Source: Planctomycetota bacterium
Lineage (GTDB): Bacteria > Planctomycetota > Phycisphaerae > UBA1845
Reading direction: 5' to 3'
NCBI GenBank assembly: GCA_029558835.1
Contig: JAKQDH010000105.1
Location: 1 to 64,000, forward strand
DNA: 64,000 bases
This document shows, in pieces, positions 55,096 to 64,000 of this stretch. How positions within the stretch are numbered: the first letter of the stretch is position 1; each line of letters opens with the position of its first letter. The translations under genes were made by a program, and so were the position numbers. The notes under the pieces were generated by a model. The model ran no database searches. It saw only the letters and a program-made list of their open reading frames with translations, and was not told the DNA's origin.

Positions 55096-56544
55096 ATGAC
55101 AAAGAAACCGCAGCGACAGCAACTCACCACCTCGGGCGGCATCCCCGTGGGCGACAACCAGAACGCCCTGACCGCGGGGCCGCGCGGGCCCCTGCTGGTA
55201 CAGGACTGGCAGCTCTTCGAAAAACACGCCCACTTCAACCGCGAGCGCATCCCCGAACGCGTCGTGCACGCCAAGGGCTCGGGGGCGTACGGTACGTTCA
55301 CGGTCACCGGTGACATCACGAAGTACACGAAGGCCGCTCTCTTCGCCAAGGTCGGCAAGCAGACCGAGTGCTTCGCCCGCTTCTCGACCGTGGCCGGTGA
55401 GCGCGGGGCGGCCGATGCCGAGCGCGACGTCCGCGGCTTCGCCCTCAAGTTCTACACCGACGAGGGTAACTGGGACCTCGTCGGCAACAATACGCCGGTC
55501 TTCTTCATCCGCGACCCGTACAAGTTCCCCGACTTCATCCACACGCAGAAGCGCGACCCCGCCACCAACCTGCGCTGCAACACGGCCCAATGGGACTTTT
55601 GGTCGCTCTCGCCCGAGAGCCTGCACCAGGTGACGATCCTCTTCTCCGATCGCGGGTTGCCCAAGAGCTATCGCCACATGAACGGCTATGGCAGTCACAC
55701 CTACAGTCTCATCAACGCCAAAGGCGAGCGCTTCTGGGTGAAGTTCCATTTCAAGACCCTGCAAGGCATCGCCACCCTGACCGACGCCGAGTCCACGGCC
55801 CTCATCGGCAAGGACCGCGAAAGCCACCAGCGCGACCTCTACGAATCCATCACCAAGGGCGACTTCCCGAAGTGGCGGGTGATGGTGCAGGTCATGCCGG
55901 AACGCGACGCGGAGAAGACGCCGTACAACCCGTTCGACCTGACCAAGGTCTGGCCGCACGGGGACTACCCGCTGATCGAGGTGGGCGTGATGGAGCTGAA
56001 TCGCAACCCGGAGAACTACTTCGCCGAAGTCGAGCAGTCGGCGTTCTCGCCGGGCAACGTCGTCCCGGGTATCAGTCACAGCCCGGACAAGATGCTCCAG
56101 TTCCGCGTCGTCGCCTACGCCGACGCGCACCGCTATCGCCTGGGCGTCAACTATGAGAGCCTGCCCGTGAACCGCCCGCGCTGCCCGGTGGCCACCTACC
56201 ACCGCGACGGCGCCATGCGCTTCGACGACAACGGCGGCGGCACCGTCAACTACGAGCCCAACAGCCGCGGCGGCCCGGTCGAGGACCCGCGCTTCAAGGA
56301 GCCGCCGCTGCACCTCAGTGGCGACGCCGATCGCTATGACCATCGGGAAGGCAACGACGACTACACGCAGGCGGGCAACCTGTATCGTCTGCTACCGGCC
56401 CCGCAGCGCCAGCGCCTGCACCAGGCGATCGCCAACGCCATGCAGGGGGTGCCCAAGGAGATCATCGAGCGGCAGCTTGGCCACTTCGCCAAGGCCGACC
56501 CGGCCTATGCCGAGGGAGTGCGCCAGGCGCTACGCGGATCGTAA
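55096..56544 (+). CDS. katA: Monofunctional haem catalase
   Basis: A 482-residue small-subunit (clade 3) catalase that breaks down hydrogen peroxide. The N-terminus has [21 protein letters not shown]. The distal His is in [12 protein letters not shown], the distal Asn in [10 protein letters not shown], and the proximal haem-ligating Tyr in [10 protein letters not shown]. The C-terminal helices end [20 protein letters not shown]. It is probably controlled by the Fur-family regulator just upstream. No terminator is evident after it. Confidence 0.97.
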   Translation: MTKKPQRQQLTTSGGIPVGDNQNALTAGPRGPLLVQDWQLFEKHAHFNRERIPERVVHAKGSGAYGTFTVTGDITKYTKAALFAKVGKQTECFARFSTVAGERGAADAERDVRGFALKFYTDEGNWDLVGNNTPVFFIRDPYKFPDFIHTQKRDPATNLRCNTAQWDFWSLSPESLHQVTILFSDRGLPKSYRHMNGYGSHTYSLINAKGERFWVKFHFKTLQGIATLTDAESTALIGKDRESHQRDLYESITKGDFPKWRVMVQVMPERDAEKTPYNPFDLTKVWPHGDYPLIEVGVMELNRNPENYFAEVEQSAFSPGNVVPGISHSPDKMLQFRVVAYADAHRYRLGVNYESLPVNRPRCPVATYHRDGAMRFDDNGGGTVNYEPNSRGGPVEDPRFKEPPLHLSGDADRYDHREGNDDYTQAGNLYRLLPAPQRQRLHQAIANAMQGVPKEIIERQLGHFAKADPAYAEGVRQALRGS

Positions 56545-56753
56545 CAGGCGTATGTTGGCGCCCACCGCAAGGACCGCGCTGCCCGCGCCGCAGTCACCCA
56601 GACGGCGGCGCGGGCCAGCGCCGCCCCCTGCCCCTTGCAGAAGTAGCGTCGGCCCCCAGCGGCCGACATAGACGACTTCAACCGCTCGGGTTTGCAGGGC
56701 AGCAGCGGAGGTCCGAGCACTCTGCAACGGGCTGCCGGGTGGAGCCCGCGCAA

Positions 56754-57092
56754 TCAGAGCAGAGCGCGGACGTCCACCTTCAGGGCCTTCGCGATGCGCT
56801 TGATGGTCTTGACAGTGGTGTGATCGGGGCGGCGTTCGATCCGCGAGACCTGTGATTGTGGGATACCCAGCTTCCGGCCGAGTTGCGCCTGCGTCAGTCC
56901 GGCCGCCTTGCGCGCCTTGGCAATGCGCTCGCCGGCCAGCTCACGGAAGAACTGGTCGGCGTCGACGAGGTCGTGGTCGCCGGCCTCGATCTGCGCGGCG
57001 GCCTCTTGTGCCATGTTGGCGATCACGAGTTGCTCGTACTCCTCGATGGGCGGCAGCACGTGCGTGGTCTTGTCGGCCCGCATTACGTACAT
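56754..57092 (-). CDS. XRE-family helix-turn-helix regulator
   Basis: A 112-residue protein. The C-terminal HTH is IAKARKAAGLTQAQLGRKLG then PQSQVSRIERRPD, a lambda-repressor-like DNA-binding domain. The N-terminal 55 residues (HVLPPIEEYEQLVIANMAQE) are acidic and helical, like solo antitoxins. No RelE- or HigB-like toxin is adjacent, so it might be an orphan antitoxin. ATG at 57092; the frame is open to 57188 with Arg-rich sequence. Confidence 0.75.
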   Translation of the reverse strand: MYVMRADKTTHVLPPIEEYEQLVIANMAQEAAAQIEAGDHDLVDADQFFRELAGERIAKARKAAGLTQAQLGRKLGIPQSQVSRIERRPDHTTVKTIKRIAKALKVDVRALL

Positions 57093-57257
57093 CGCTCCCT
57101 GCGGCAGCGGACGCCTCGCACTCACAGCCCGAGCGCGCCGCTGTTTGGTTCTTGCTGACCCCGGTGTCCTTGAAGCATGTCTCGGCATGTGTACACCACG
57201 ATCCGTTCGCGCGCCGGCACGCTCTGCACTGGCCCGCAGCCACGCGGGAGGCCGGCT

Positions 57258-58379
57258 TTACAGCGCGCGCACGTGCCGCTCGTACTCCGCCAGGCAGTAC
57301 CGGTCCGTCATGCCCGCGAGGTAATCGCCGATCACACGATCGGGGCCCTGGTCGGCCAGGCGGGCCCGATAGCGGGCCGGGAGCAACGCGGGGCCGCGGT
57401 GGAAGACCTCGAACAGCGCCGCGATGATCTCCTGACCACGCGTGTCCGTCCGCACAATCTCGGGATGCCGATACACCTGCCGGCGCAGCAACTGTTCCAC
57501 CTGCTCGAGTTCCGCCAGGCGCGCCGGCGACAGGGTCACCACCGGCTTCGCCTGCGCCGCGACGGACTCAGGTGACGACAGGCCCGCCAGTGCCGCGCCG
57601 GCCGTGGCCACCACGTCGCCCAGCAGGGCGTTGAGCAGGCCGTCGAGAATGGGCCGCCGCAGGGCGAAGAGATTCTCGGTGCCCGCGCCGTACGCGCGGC
57701 GCACCTCCTCCGCGGCCGCTGACCAGAGCGTCAGTTCGCCCAACTCCTGCGGACCGAGCAGACCGGCCCCCAGCGCGTCCTCGAGATCGTGACAGTTATA
57801 CGCGATGCGGTCGGCGAGGTCGCCGATCTGTGCTTCGACCGACGCTCCACAGCCCGCGCCGCCGGCCGTGGCCCCCGGGCGATCATACGGCGTCGCGTGC
57901 GCCTGCATCCCGGCGCGGGTGCCGGCCGTCAGGTTCAAACCACGAAACGGCGGGAATGGATGCTCCAGATATTCCACGACCCGCAAAGAATGCAGGTTGT
58001 GATTGAACCCGCCAATCGACGCCAGCAACCTGTTCAGCGCGACCTCGCCCGCGTGTCCGAACGGCGCATGGCCCAGGTCGTGCGCGAGGGCGATGGCCCG
58101 CGCCAGCGTCGCGTTCGCACGCAGGTGGCGCGCCAGCGTTGTGGCAATCTCGGCCACCTCCAGCGTATGGGTCAAACGGGTGCGGAAGTGGTCGCTCCAG
58201 GTGAGCGAGAACACCTGCGTCTTGTGCTCCAGCCGGCGGAACGCGGTGCTCTCGATGACGCGGTGGCAGTCGAGCTCAAACGGAGTGTGGAGTCTATCCG
58301 GCGGCTCGGCGTGCAACCGGCTGGCGGCCGCCTCGCCCGTCGTGGCGTACGCAGCGAGCGTATCTGCGTGCTCGATCAT
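57258..58379 (-). CDS. dgt: dGTPase-like HD-domain triphosphohydrolase
   Basis: A 373-residue HD-domain enzyme of the dGTPase family, releasing deoxynucleosides and triphosphate from dNTPs. The metal-binding motif H...HD is in TRLTHTLEVAEIA and LAHDLGHAPFGHAGE; DLADRIAYNCHDLEDAL carries the distal Asp. FRRLEHKTQVF near residue 50 is also conserved. It probably helps to control dNTP pools. ATG start at 58379 follows repeat copy B. Confidence 0.9.
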   Translation of the reverse strand: MIEHADTLAAYATTGEAAASRLHAEPPDRLHTPFELDCHRVIESTAFRRLEHKTQVFSLTWSDHFRTRLTHTLEVAEIATTLARHLRANATLARAIALAHDLGHAPFGHAGEVALNRLLASIGGFNHNLHSLRVVEYLEHPFPPFRGLNLTAGTRAGMQAHATPYDRPGATAGGAGCGASVEAQIGDLADRIAYNCHDLEDALGAGLLGPQELGELTLWSAAAEEVRRAYGAGTENLFALRRPILDGLLNALLGDVVATAGAALAGLSSPESVAAQAKPVVTLSPARLAELEQVEQLLRRQVYRHPEIVRTDTRGQEIIAALFEVFHRGPALLPARYRARLADQGPDRVIGDYLAGMTDRYCLAEYERHVRAL

Positions 58380-58431
58380 AACAGTTCACAAACCCGGCAC
58401 CTGCGTGGCATGCCCAAGCCCGCCAGTGTCG

Positions 58432-58528
58432 GGTGGCATGGCCAAGCGCAGCGCCGCCATGCTCTGCTCCAGACGAACACGCAACTGTCGTCACAGCATG
58501 CCGGCGCCTTCGGCTTGGGCATGCCACC
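58432..58528. repeat. 97-bp inverted-repeat element, copy B
   Basis: The arms read GGTGGCATGGCCAAGCGCAG and GCCGGCGCCTTCGGCTTGGG then CATGCCACC, matching copy A (2007-2103) in length and arms; the centre differs. A separate half arm (GTGGCATGCCCAAGCC) lies at 58405-58420. It sits between the dGTPase and HIT genes. Confidence 0.75.
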
Positions 58529-58568
58529 CGCTTGTCAGCGGCCACCACCCGTAAGACGTGGCTCCGAC

Positions 58569-59090
58569 CTACGTCCGCAAGCCGGCCTCCCGGGCGGCCT
58601 GCACGAGCTGGGCATACGTTGCGTCCAACGCGTCCGGCACCACGCGGACGTCGCCGAGCACGGCCATGAAGTTCGTATCCCCCCCCCAACGCGGCACGAT
58701 GTGGGCATGCACGTGCTCGGGCAGCCCCGCACCGGCGCAGCGGCCGAGGTTGTAGCCGATGTTGAACCCCTCCGCCCGCACCACCTGACGCAGCAGACCC
58801 ACGGCCGCCCGGATCATCTCGTTGGCTTCCGCAAACTCCCCCGCCGACAGATCGCTTAAGTCCGCGCGGTGGGCCGCCGGACAGACCAGCAGGTGTCCGT
58901 TCGTGTAGGGGAAGCGATTCATCACGACGAAGCAGGCCTGCCCGCGCCAGACCACGTGCGTCCGTTCGTCCTCGCCCGGCCGGGCCCAGTAGCGGCACAG
59001 AAAGCAACCCTCCTCGCGGGCCTCCTCCTCCAGCGACCGGATGTACGCCATCCGCCACGGCGCCCACAGGTTGGTGTTGTAGTCCGGCAT
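58569..59090 (-). CDS. HIT-family nucleotide hydrolase/transferase
   Basis: A 173-residue histidine-triad protein. Cys in EGCFLCRYW near residue 23 and two His are zinc-like; the catalytic triad is HVHAHIVPRW near residue 130, and GYNLGRCAGAG is the nucleotide-binding loop. The layout fits Ap4A phosphorylase-like or HIT/GalT-like members acting on nucleotide-phosphate bonds. ATG at 59090 starts MPDYNTNLWAPW, the family N-terminus. Confidence 0.88.
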   Translation of the reverse strand: MPDYNTNLWAPWRMAYIRSLEEEAREEGCFLCRYWARPGEDERTHVVWRGQACFVVMNRFPYTNGHLLVCPAAHRADLSDLSAGEFAEANEMIRAAVGLLRQVVRAEGFNIGYNLGRCAGAGLPEHVHAHIVPRWGGDTNFMAVLGDVRVVPDALDATYAQLVQAAREAGLRT

Positions 59091-59236
59091 CGGCAACTGT
59101 CCGTCCGCGGAACCGCGCGGTACGCCTATCAGGGGAACGGGCAAACCGGCGGGAGTAGTGCCACGTCACGACACTACTCCCGCCGGGTCAGCCGCACCGT
59201 CTCTGCCCTGCCGGGCGCCGGTCGCGCCGCCGGTCG

Positions 59237-60955
59237 CTACTGCGGCTCCGGCTGCCCCGCGAAGGCCTTCGTCAGACGCTCCAGGGTCGCCACCGGCACC
59301 TGCACGGTCAGCACGGCCGGGTCACCCGCCAATGACATGCTGGCGGCAATCGGCGGCCCCGGCGGCAGGCTGCTCAAGTCCGGCATCTGACCCATCATCA
59401 TCAACGGCCCCAGCATCGGCATGATGCCCACCGGATCGACCAGCACCACGGCATTGCCCTTGGGAGGCAGACCCTCGAGGGCTTCCTTGACCTGCGTGGC
59501 CGACCGCAACGGCTTGCTCACCGGCGTCGCAAACGCCTTCTCCGCTCCGGCCGCGTCACCCTGGTAGTACCGCACGCGGTTGCCCACCACGCCCAGCGCA
59601 TAACAGGGGTTGGCACCCAACATTTGCGCCTGCATCGCGCCCGCCGGGTTGCTGGTGTCCACCTTCAGATTGAACACCTCGACCTCCACCTCGCCCACTT
59701 TGCGCGCCTCGGTCGCCTCGAACGTCAGCCCCTGCTTAAGCTGCTTCATCAGCGGATTGGCCGTGGAAAGCGTCTGCTTGATGGCGGCCGTCAGGGCCTT
59801 CGGATCGGCGGTCACGTAGTCGCCTGCCCCGACCATCGCACCGGACGTGAACGCCATGACCATGTTGCCACCCTCGATCCGGCGATACACGTCGGCCATG
59901 ACGGCCACCGCGTCCTTCATCGAACCCCCGGGCGCCTCGCCGCCTTCGGGCGCCGGTGTGGCCGGCGGCATACTCGCCAGCTTCCGGGTCATCAGCTCCG
60001 CGACGTAGTCGATCAACGGCGACTCCGTCCCCGGCAGATGGGAGGCAGCCGCCATGAAGAAGGGCTGCTCCTCCAAGTCGGCGAAGAACGGCATCTCCGC
60101 CGGCTTCTGCTTGCCCAGGTACGCCTTCACCGGACCTTCATCGAAGCCGCCGGCGATGCTGAGCGTAATCATGCGCGTGTCCAGCTTCACTGCCGCTTCC
60201 ACGTACGCCACCTGCTCGATGAACTTCTGTACCGTCTCCAACAGCGCCCCCAGCAGGTTGCTCATCATCATGGGGTCGCCGCCGGACTGGGCGCTCATCA
60301 TCGCGATCATCGACAGCATCGGCCCCATCTGGCTCAACTGCTGCAACACCAGCGGACGCAGCCCACGCATGTTGACGTGCACGAACACGTCCCGGTTGTG
60401 AAGCATCTCCGGCCGCCCGCGCAATGCCTCCGCCATGCTCTCCTTGGCCGTGGTGACCTTCGTCAGCGTCTCGGCCGTCTCCGCAATCACCACGTACGCG
60501 CCATCCGCCTTCGCGAACAGACTCTGGGTGTCGCTCAGCTTGAACTGCCACACCCCCTCCGTTTCCGTCGCCCCCGGAACATCCTTCACCTTGGCGGCGA
60601 AATCCGCCACCGCCACCCACATCACCGGGAGCACGCCCTTCGGGGGAATCTCCGGCAGCCCGATCCCCAGCGGTTTGCTCAGGTCCATCCACTCGCCCAC
60701 GATCGGCACGAACGCCTTCAACCCGGCCGCTGCGCTCTCATACGGCTCATCCGGCGCCAGCCGCTTCTGGATCTGCTCCACCGACTTGTCGAGCTGCTCG
60801 ACGTTGACCAGCACGGCCGCCAGCGCCAGGTCCGCCGGCATCTTCTCCAGCACGACGGTCCCTTCCTGCGCCCACGCCCCCGCCGGCATCAACCCCGGCA
60901 CCATGATCAACGCCAGCAGCCCCGACCAAACCACTCTCCCATACCCACGTCTCAT
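59237..60955 (-). CDS. Secreted hypothetical protein
   Basis: A 572-residue exported protein with a signal peptide (LLALIMVPGLMPAGAWA). I do not recognise the domain. Alternating beta strands and Met-rich helices (MMSAQSGGDPMMMSNLLGAL) occur, with a Pro-rich linker near residue 340 (MPPATPAPEGGEAPGG). The repeated LALAAVLVNVEQL and VFVHVNMRGL parts suggest two similar halves. Planctomycete genomes often carry such long secreted proteins of unknown role. AAGGGAG lies before the ATG at 60955. Confidence 0.75.
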   Translation of the reverse strand: MRRGYGRVVWSGLLALIMVPGLMPAGAWAQEGTVVLEKMPADLALAAVLVNVEQLDKSVEQIQKRLAPDEPYESAAAGLKAFVPIVGEWMDLSKPLGIGLPEIPPKGVLPVMWVAVADFAAKVKDVPGATETEGVWQFKLSDTQSLFAKADGAYVVIAETAETLTKVTTAKESMAEALRGRPEMLHNRDVFVHVNMRGLRPLVLQQLSQMGPMLSMIAMMSAQSGGDPMMMSNLLGALLETVQKFIEQVAYVEAAVKLDTRMITLSIAGGFDEGPVKAYLGKQKPAEMPFFADLEEQPFFMAAASHLPGTESPLIDYVAELMTRKLASMPPATPAPEGGEAPGGSMKDAVAVMADVYRRIEGGNMVMAFTSGAMVGAGDYVTADPKALTAAIKQTLSTANPLMKQLKQGLTFEATEARKVGEVEVEVFNLKVDTSNPAGAMQAQMLGANPCYALGVVGNRVRYYQGDAAGAEKAFATPVSKPLRSATQVKEALEGLPPKGNAVVLVDPVGIMPMLGPLMMMGQMPDLSSLPPGPPIAASMSLAGDPAVLTVQVPVATLERLTKAFAGQPEPQ

Positions 60956-61241
60956 CGATTGCTCCCTTGTTAAGACAAACGGTAGTTGCGACCTGCGCCG
61001 CGCGCGGGCTGCGCCCGCGTCCGTCGAGCGTGGGTGCCCTGCCCGCGCCCGCCGCACGCGGCGGTGGGCATGTGCCGCGGTTGCAGGGCACCCATAACGG
61101 CGAAGACGCCAAACAGCTATCCGCCTGCGCGCTCCTGCGGTACCCTGACCGGCGCCCGCCCGTTTAGCGTACCTGCCCGACACCCCGCTGGGAATCCCCG
61201 CCGCGTACAAAACTCTCCAAACTCTCCCCGCCTGTCCCGCC

Positions 61242-62234
61242 CTACTCGTCGAAGGCTACGCCCAGCAACCCCGCGATCCGATCGAAATCATCCAGCGAGT
61301 AGTACTCGATCACGATTCTTCCCGTCCCCTTGCGCCGGCCCTCGCGGACCACTACTTTGGTCTTGACCGCCGCCTCCAGCCGGCGCTGAACCTCGCTGAC
61401 GTGCGGCGTCGCCCGTGCCGGGGCCGGGGCGGCCGGGCGGGCCGCGTCGCCGCCTACCTCCCCCCTCTCCCGCCGGACGATCTCCTCGAGCGCGCGCACG
61501 GACAGATCATGGGCGACGGCCGCGGCCGCCAACTCGACACGACGCTGCTCGCTGCCGACACCGAGCAGACAGCGGGCGTGGCCCATGCTCAGGCGCCCGC
61601 TGGCGACCAAAGCCTGGATCGACTCGCCCAGATCGAGCAAGCGCAGGTAGTTGACAACCGTGGTGCGATCCTCGCCGAGTCGCCGGGCCAGATCTTCGGG
61701 GCCCGCGCCAAAGCGGGTGCAGTACTCGCGGTACGCGGCCGCCCGGTCCATCGCGTTGAGGTCCTCGCGCTCGATATTCTCGATCAGGGCCCACTCGAGC
61801 ATCTGCCGGTCGTCGGCCTCGCGCACCAGAATCGGGACAGTGGTCAGTCCTGCTTCTCTGGCTGCTCGCCAGCGCCTCTCGCCTGCGACGATCTGGTAAC
61901 CGCGGCCGTGGGGCCGAACCACAATCGGCTGCAACATGCCGTTTTCGAGGATGGATCGCGCCAATGGTAGCACATTCTCTGATGATATAGCACGACGCGG
62001 TTGGAATGGGTTTGCTTCCAGCGTCTCCACGGGCACATGGAAGGTGAACTTCGGCCCGCTTGGGCGCTCCGAGGCGGCGGAAAGCGGATGGCGGGACGCG
62101 GCTTGGGCGGCGGTAGGGTCAGGCGGCGGTTGTGGGGTCAGGGCCGGAGGTTGCGGCGGGCCGGCCGGTTCGCCGCGATAGTCGCTGACGAGCGAGTCCA
62201 GGCCGCGGCCGAGACGCCTTGTCTGCTTGCTCAT
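61242..62234 (-). CDS. parB: Chromosome partitioning protein ParB
   Basis: A 330-residue CTP-dependent DNA clamp. It starts SKQTRRLGRGLDSLVSDY; after a Pro/Ala-rich spacer the CTPase core has IVVRPHGRGYQIVAGERRWR and AREAGLTTVPI, and the HTH is LARRLGEDRTTVVNYLRLLDL then SMGHARCLLG. A C-terminal dimer domain with IVIEYYSLDDFDRI ends the protein. It loads at parS (two sites lie at 62471-62486 and 62715-62730) and segregates origins with ParA. GGAG is nine bases before the ATG. ParA, normally the gene before parB, is not found upstream. Confidence 0.96.
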   Translation of the reverse strand: MSKQTRRLGRGLDSLVSDYRGEPAGPPQPPALTPQPPPDPTAAQAASRHPLSAASERPSGPKFTFHVPVETLEANPFQPRRAISSENVLPLARSILENGMLQPIVVRPHGRGYQIVAGERRWRAAREAGLTTVPILVREADDRQMLEWALIENIEREDLNAMDRAAAYREYCTRFGAGPEDLARRLGEDRTTVVNYLRLLDLGESIQALVASGRLSMGHARCLLGVGSEQRRVELAAAAVAHDLSVRALEEIVRRERGEVGGDAARPAAPAPARATPHVSEVQRRLEAAVKTKVVVREGRRKGTGRIVIEYYSLDDFDRIAGLLGVAFDE

Positions 62235-62470
62235 CGGGAACGTCTCCGTCAAACGAGGAGCGTCAGGGTGGGCCCGTCCGGGAGCCCCGGGGGCAGTCTC
62301 ACTAAGTGGACATACCCGAACCGCCAGCATTGGGCAAGATGTGAGCAAGCTGGGGGTGGAAACGTCCGGAGGGGCAGACGTCCGGGCTGGCGATGAAGGG
62401 CAATGGGCGGCGTGTGCGTTGGCGCCGGGCAGGAGGCGTGGCGAGCGAAGGCAACACACGCGGCTTGGGT

Positions 62471-62486
62471 CGTTTCACGTGAAACA
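62471..62486. promoter_or_regulatory. parS site 1
   Basis: CGTTTCACGTGAAACA matches the bacterial parS consensus TGTTTCACGTGAAACA in all but the first base and is a near-perfect palindrome, 236 bases upstream of the parB start. Confidence 0.9.
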
Positions 62487-62714
62487 GCGCGGGCGGTCGG
62501 CCCGGTCCGGGGTGCGCCCACATACCGTCGAACGGCGCCCGCCCTGTGCCAGGCTTGGCAGCGCACTGGCCGGGAACCCAAGGTTCCGGGTTGCGAGACG
62601 GGCGGCGGGTATGGGCGGGTGGGTGGAGCCGGCCGGCTGCGGAGGAAACGTTTGCCGTCCTCACGACGCGCGGTCTTGATTCACCCAACCCACTCTCCCC
62701 ACGCTTGGTCCGTT

Positions 62715-62730
62715 TGTTTCACGTGGAACA
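62715..62730. promoter_or_regulatory. parS site 2
   Basis: TGTTTCACGTGGAACA differs from the parS consensus at one base (G for A in the right arm), a variant that is common and functional in other bacteria. Confidence 0.85.
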
Positions 62731-63314
62731 TGCGACATGGTTGGCGGCTGGCGGACCTCGGGTGTATGGCCATCATTGTCACGCCCGAGACGCACTCGTA
62801 TCCGCCAGAGCGTCTGTGCGCAAGCATGCGCCGGCGGCCGCGGGATTCGACCGCTGTCTGACGATCATGGTTCGTGATCGGTGATGCAAACTCGCGTGCC
62901 TGGTCCCGTCCCCGTCTTGAACGTGCTCAGTGCCGGGAGGCGCGAGTCGCGCACGAGGAGCGCACACACGTCTCACCAGAGCGGGGGTTGCAGCGGCCTG
63001 ACGGCCAGGCAGCGACGGGTTCGCGTTTCAGGACTCCGGTGGAACCTGAACTGACTTTACGGCGCACGCAGGATCATGTGGTGCTACACATCGGTGAGCA
63101 AGCAAGTCGGTCGTCAGTGTATATTCGGTATTTGTTTGGTCGCCGCGTTGGGTTGACCCCGAACGGGGGCGGGAACGCGCGCCGGGCGCCGACGGGGTGG
63201 GCCGAGGACGCAGCGCGGCGGCCTGCGTCGGCGTCGGTAAGATGGCACGGGCAGCGCGCCGGTACGGGCGCGGGGCGAGCGGAGCGTGGGGGCGGTGGTC
63301 AGAGGGCGGCAGTG

Positions 63315-64000
63315 ATGAACGGCGCGGGCAGGGTCGGGGAAGCGTATCGCGCGGGGCGGCGGGAGGCCGTCGTATTCGGCGCGGCGCTGCTGATACGTCT
63401 CGCGCATGTCGTGGCGACGTGGAACGTGGCGTTCGTACAGCGTCCGGTGGGCGACGCAGCGGGGTATCTGGCGTGGGCGCAGCGTATCGCGGGCGGTGAA
63501 TGGCTGGGAACGGAGGCGTTCTACCAGGCGCCGGCGTATCCCTACGTGCTGGGCGCGTTGTTCAGCGTGTTCGGTCCGGAGGTGGCGGTGGTGCGGGCGG
63601 CGCAGGCGCTGTGGGGGGCGGCAAGCGCGGCCGTGCTGTGCTGGGCGGGAGGCGTCCTGTTTGGCAGGCGCACGGCGTGGGCGGCGGGGCTGATGCATGC
63701 GCTGTACGGACCGGCGGTGTTCTTCGACGGAATCGTGCAGAAGGCGGCGCTGGCGGGGGCGCTGACGTGCGTCGTGGTTGCGGGAGTGGCGGCGTGCACG
63801 CGAAGTGCCAGATACGTGGCACCAACAGTTGTCGGGGGAGCGGCGGGACTGCTGGCGTTGACGCGGGAGAACGCGCTGGCCTGGCTGCCGGTACTGTTGG
63901 TATTCATGGTGGTGGAGAGCCGCTGGCGGCAGGGGCTGAGGTGGAGGACGGTGGCGTGGCGGGCGGCGGCGTTGGGGGCGGGGGCCTTGCTGTGGCTGGT
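63315..64000 (+). CDS. PMT/GT39-like membrane glycosyltransferase, cut by window end
   Basis: The first 228 residues of a gene that runs off the window. The reading frame is open to the end. It has repeated hydrophobic segments, and the first loop carries RPVGDAAGYLAWAQRIAGGE then WLGTEAFYQAPAYPYVLGALF, with conserved acidic residues typical of lipid-linked sugar transferases; the VFFDGIVQKAA part is also family-like. It is likely the same kind of enzyme as the gene at 2132-3721 but not close to it. ATG at 63315 follows GGGCGGCAGTG with no strong ribosome binding site. Confidence 0.8.
   Translation, partial: MNGAGRVGEAYRAGRREAVVFGAALLIRLAHVVATWNVAFVQRPVGDAAGYLAWAQRIAGGEWLGTEAFYQAPAYPYVLGALFSVFGPEVAVVRAAQALWGAASAAVLCWAGGVLFGRRTAWAAGLMHALYGPAVFFDGIVQKAALAGALTCVVVAGVAACTRSARYVAPTVVGGAAGLLALTRENALAWLPVLLVFMVVESRWRQGLRWRTVAWRAAALGAGALLWL

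Larger units (their letters stand above)
62235..63314. other. Long intergenic region upstream of parB, with parS sites
   Basis: More than 1 kb without a supported gene; open frames are Arg/Pro/Gly-rich on both strands. The two parS sites are the only clear elements. An AT-richer stretch near 63105-63140 could hold the promoter of the next gene. Confidence 0.55.

Noticed and set aside
63114-63698. Minus-strand frame opposite the last glycosyltransferase
   Set aside because: Its translation is Arg/His/Pro-rich, while the plus-strand frame has membrane segments and family motifs through to the window edge.

Overview
The window is GC-rich bacterial chromosome, most likely from a planctomycete (Phycisphaerae-like). 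The evidence is gene content, not a database match: a prepilin-type protein with a degenerate H-X9-DG end, large secreted proteins ending in EF-hand/dockerin-like Ca-binding tails with DCNGN-x-x-PDECD repeats, a Cys-rich GACC repeat protein, secreted HEAT-repeat and Tat-exported proteins, an RRM RNA-binding protein and PMT-like membrane glycosyltransferases. No rRNA, tRNA, CRISPR array, transposase or phage gene was found.

Layout. 0.7-11.8 kb: a radical SAM protein and a CDGSH Fe-S protein, a membrane glycosyltransferase, a prepilin/zinc-ribbon pair, an RRM protein, a TIGR03960-type radical SAM protein, a lipoprotein hydrolase with EF-hands, and tag. 11.8-22.9 kb is a DNA-metabolism core: on the minus strand dnaA, dnaN, a DUF721/DciA-like gene, gyrB and a HExxH protein, with no recF. 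Divergent from dnaA is an archaeal-type topoisomerase VI pair (top6B-top6A). 22.9-35.6 kb holds secreted proteins, two paralogous CoA-binding proteins, a DUF5678/retropepsin/DUF5677 cassette joined by an apparent -1 frameshift, and a HEAT-repeat protein. 35.8-42.8 kb: a Tat-exported isomerase-like protein, a GH13 glycosidase, a UDP-sugar pyrophosphorylase and a GspE/PilB-type ATPase. 43.3-45.9 kb is a small accessory island with two poorly known genes and a decayed nucleotidyltransferase.

46.2-59.1 kb is housekeeping: glmS, rarA, 5-formyl-THF cyclo-ligase, the overlapping rimO-pgsA-uppP operon, a Fur-family regulator followed by catalase, an XRE regulator, a dGTPase and a HIT protein. 59.2-64 kb: a secreted protein, parB with two parS sites upstream but no parA, and the start of another glycosyltransferase cut by the window edge.

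The presence of dnaA-dnaN-gyrB and parB/parS in one window suggests origin-proximal sequence, but I could not find a convincing cluster of DnaA boxes. Intergenic regions carry several families of dispersed palindromes: a 97-bp inverted-repeat element in three places, mirror-image elements flanking rarA, a set of hairpins at 37.4-37.7 kb, and CCCTCTCCC/GGGAGAGGG hairpins.
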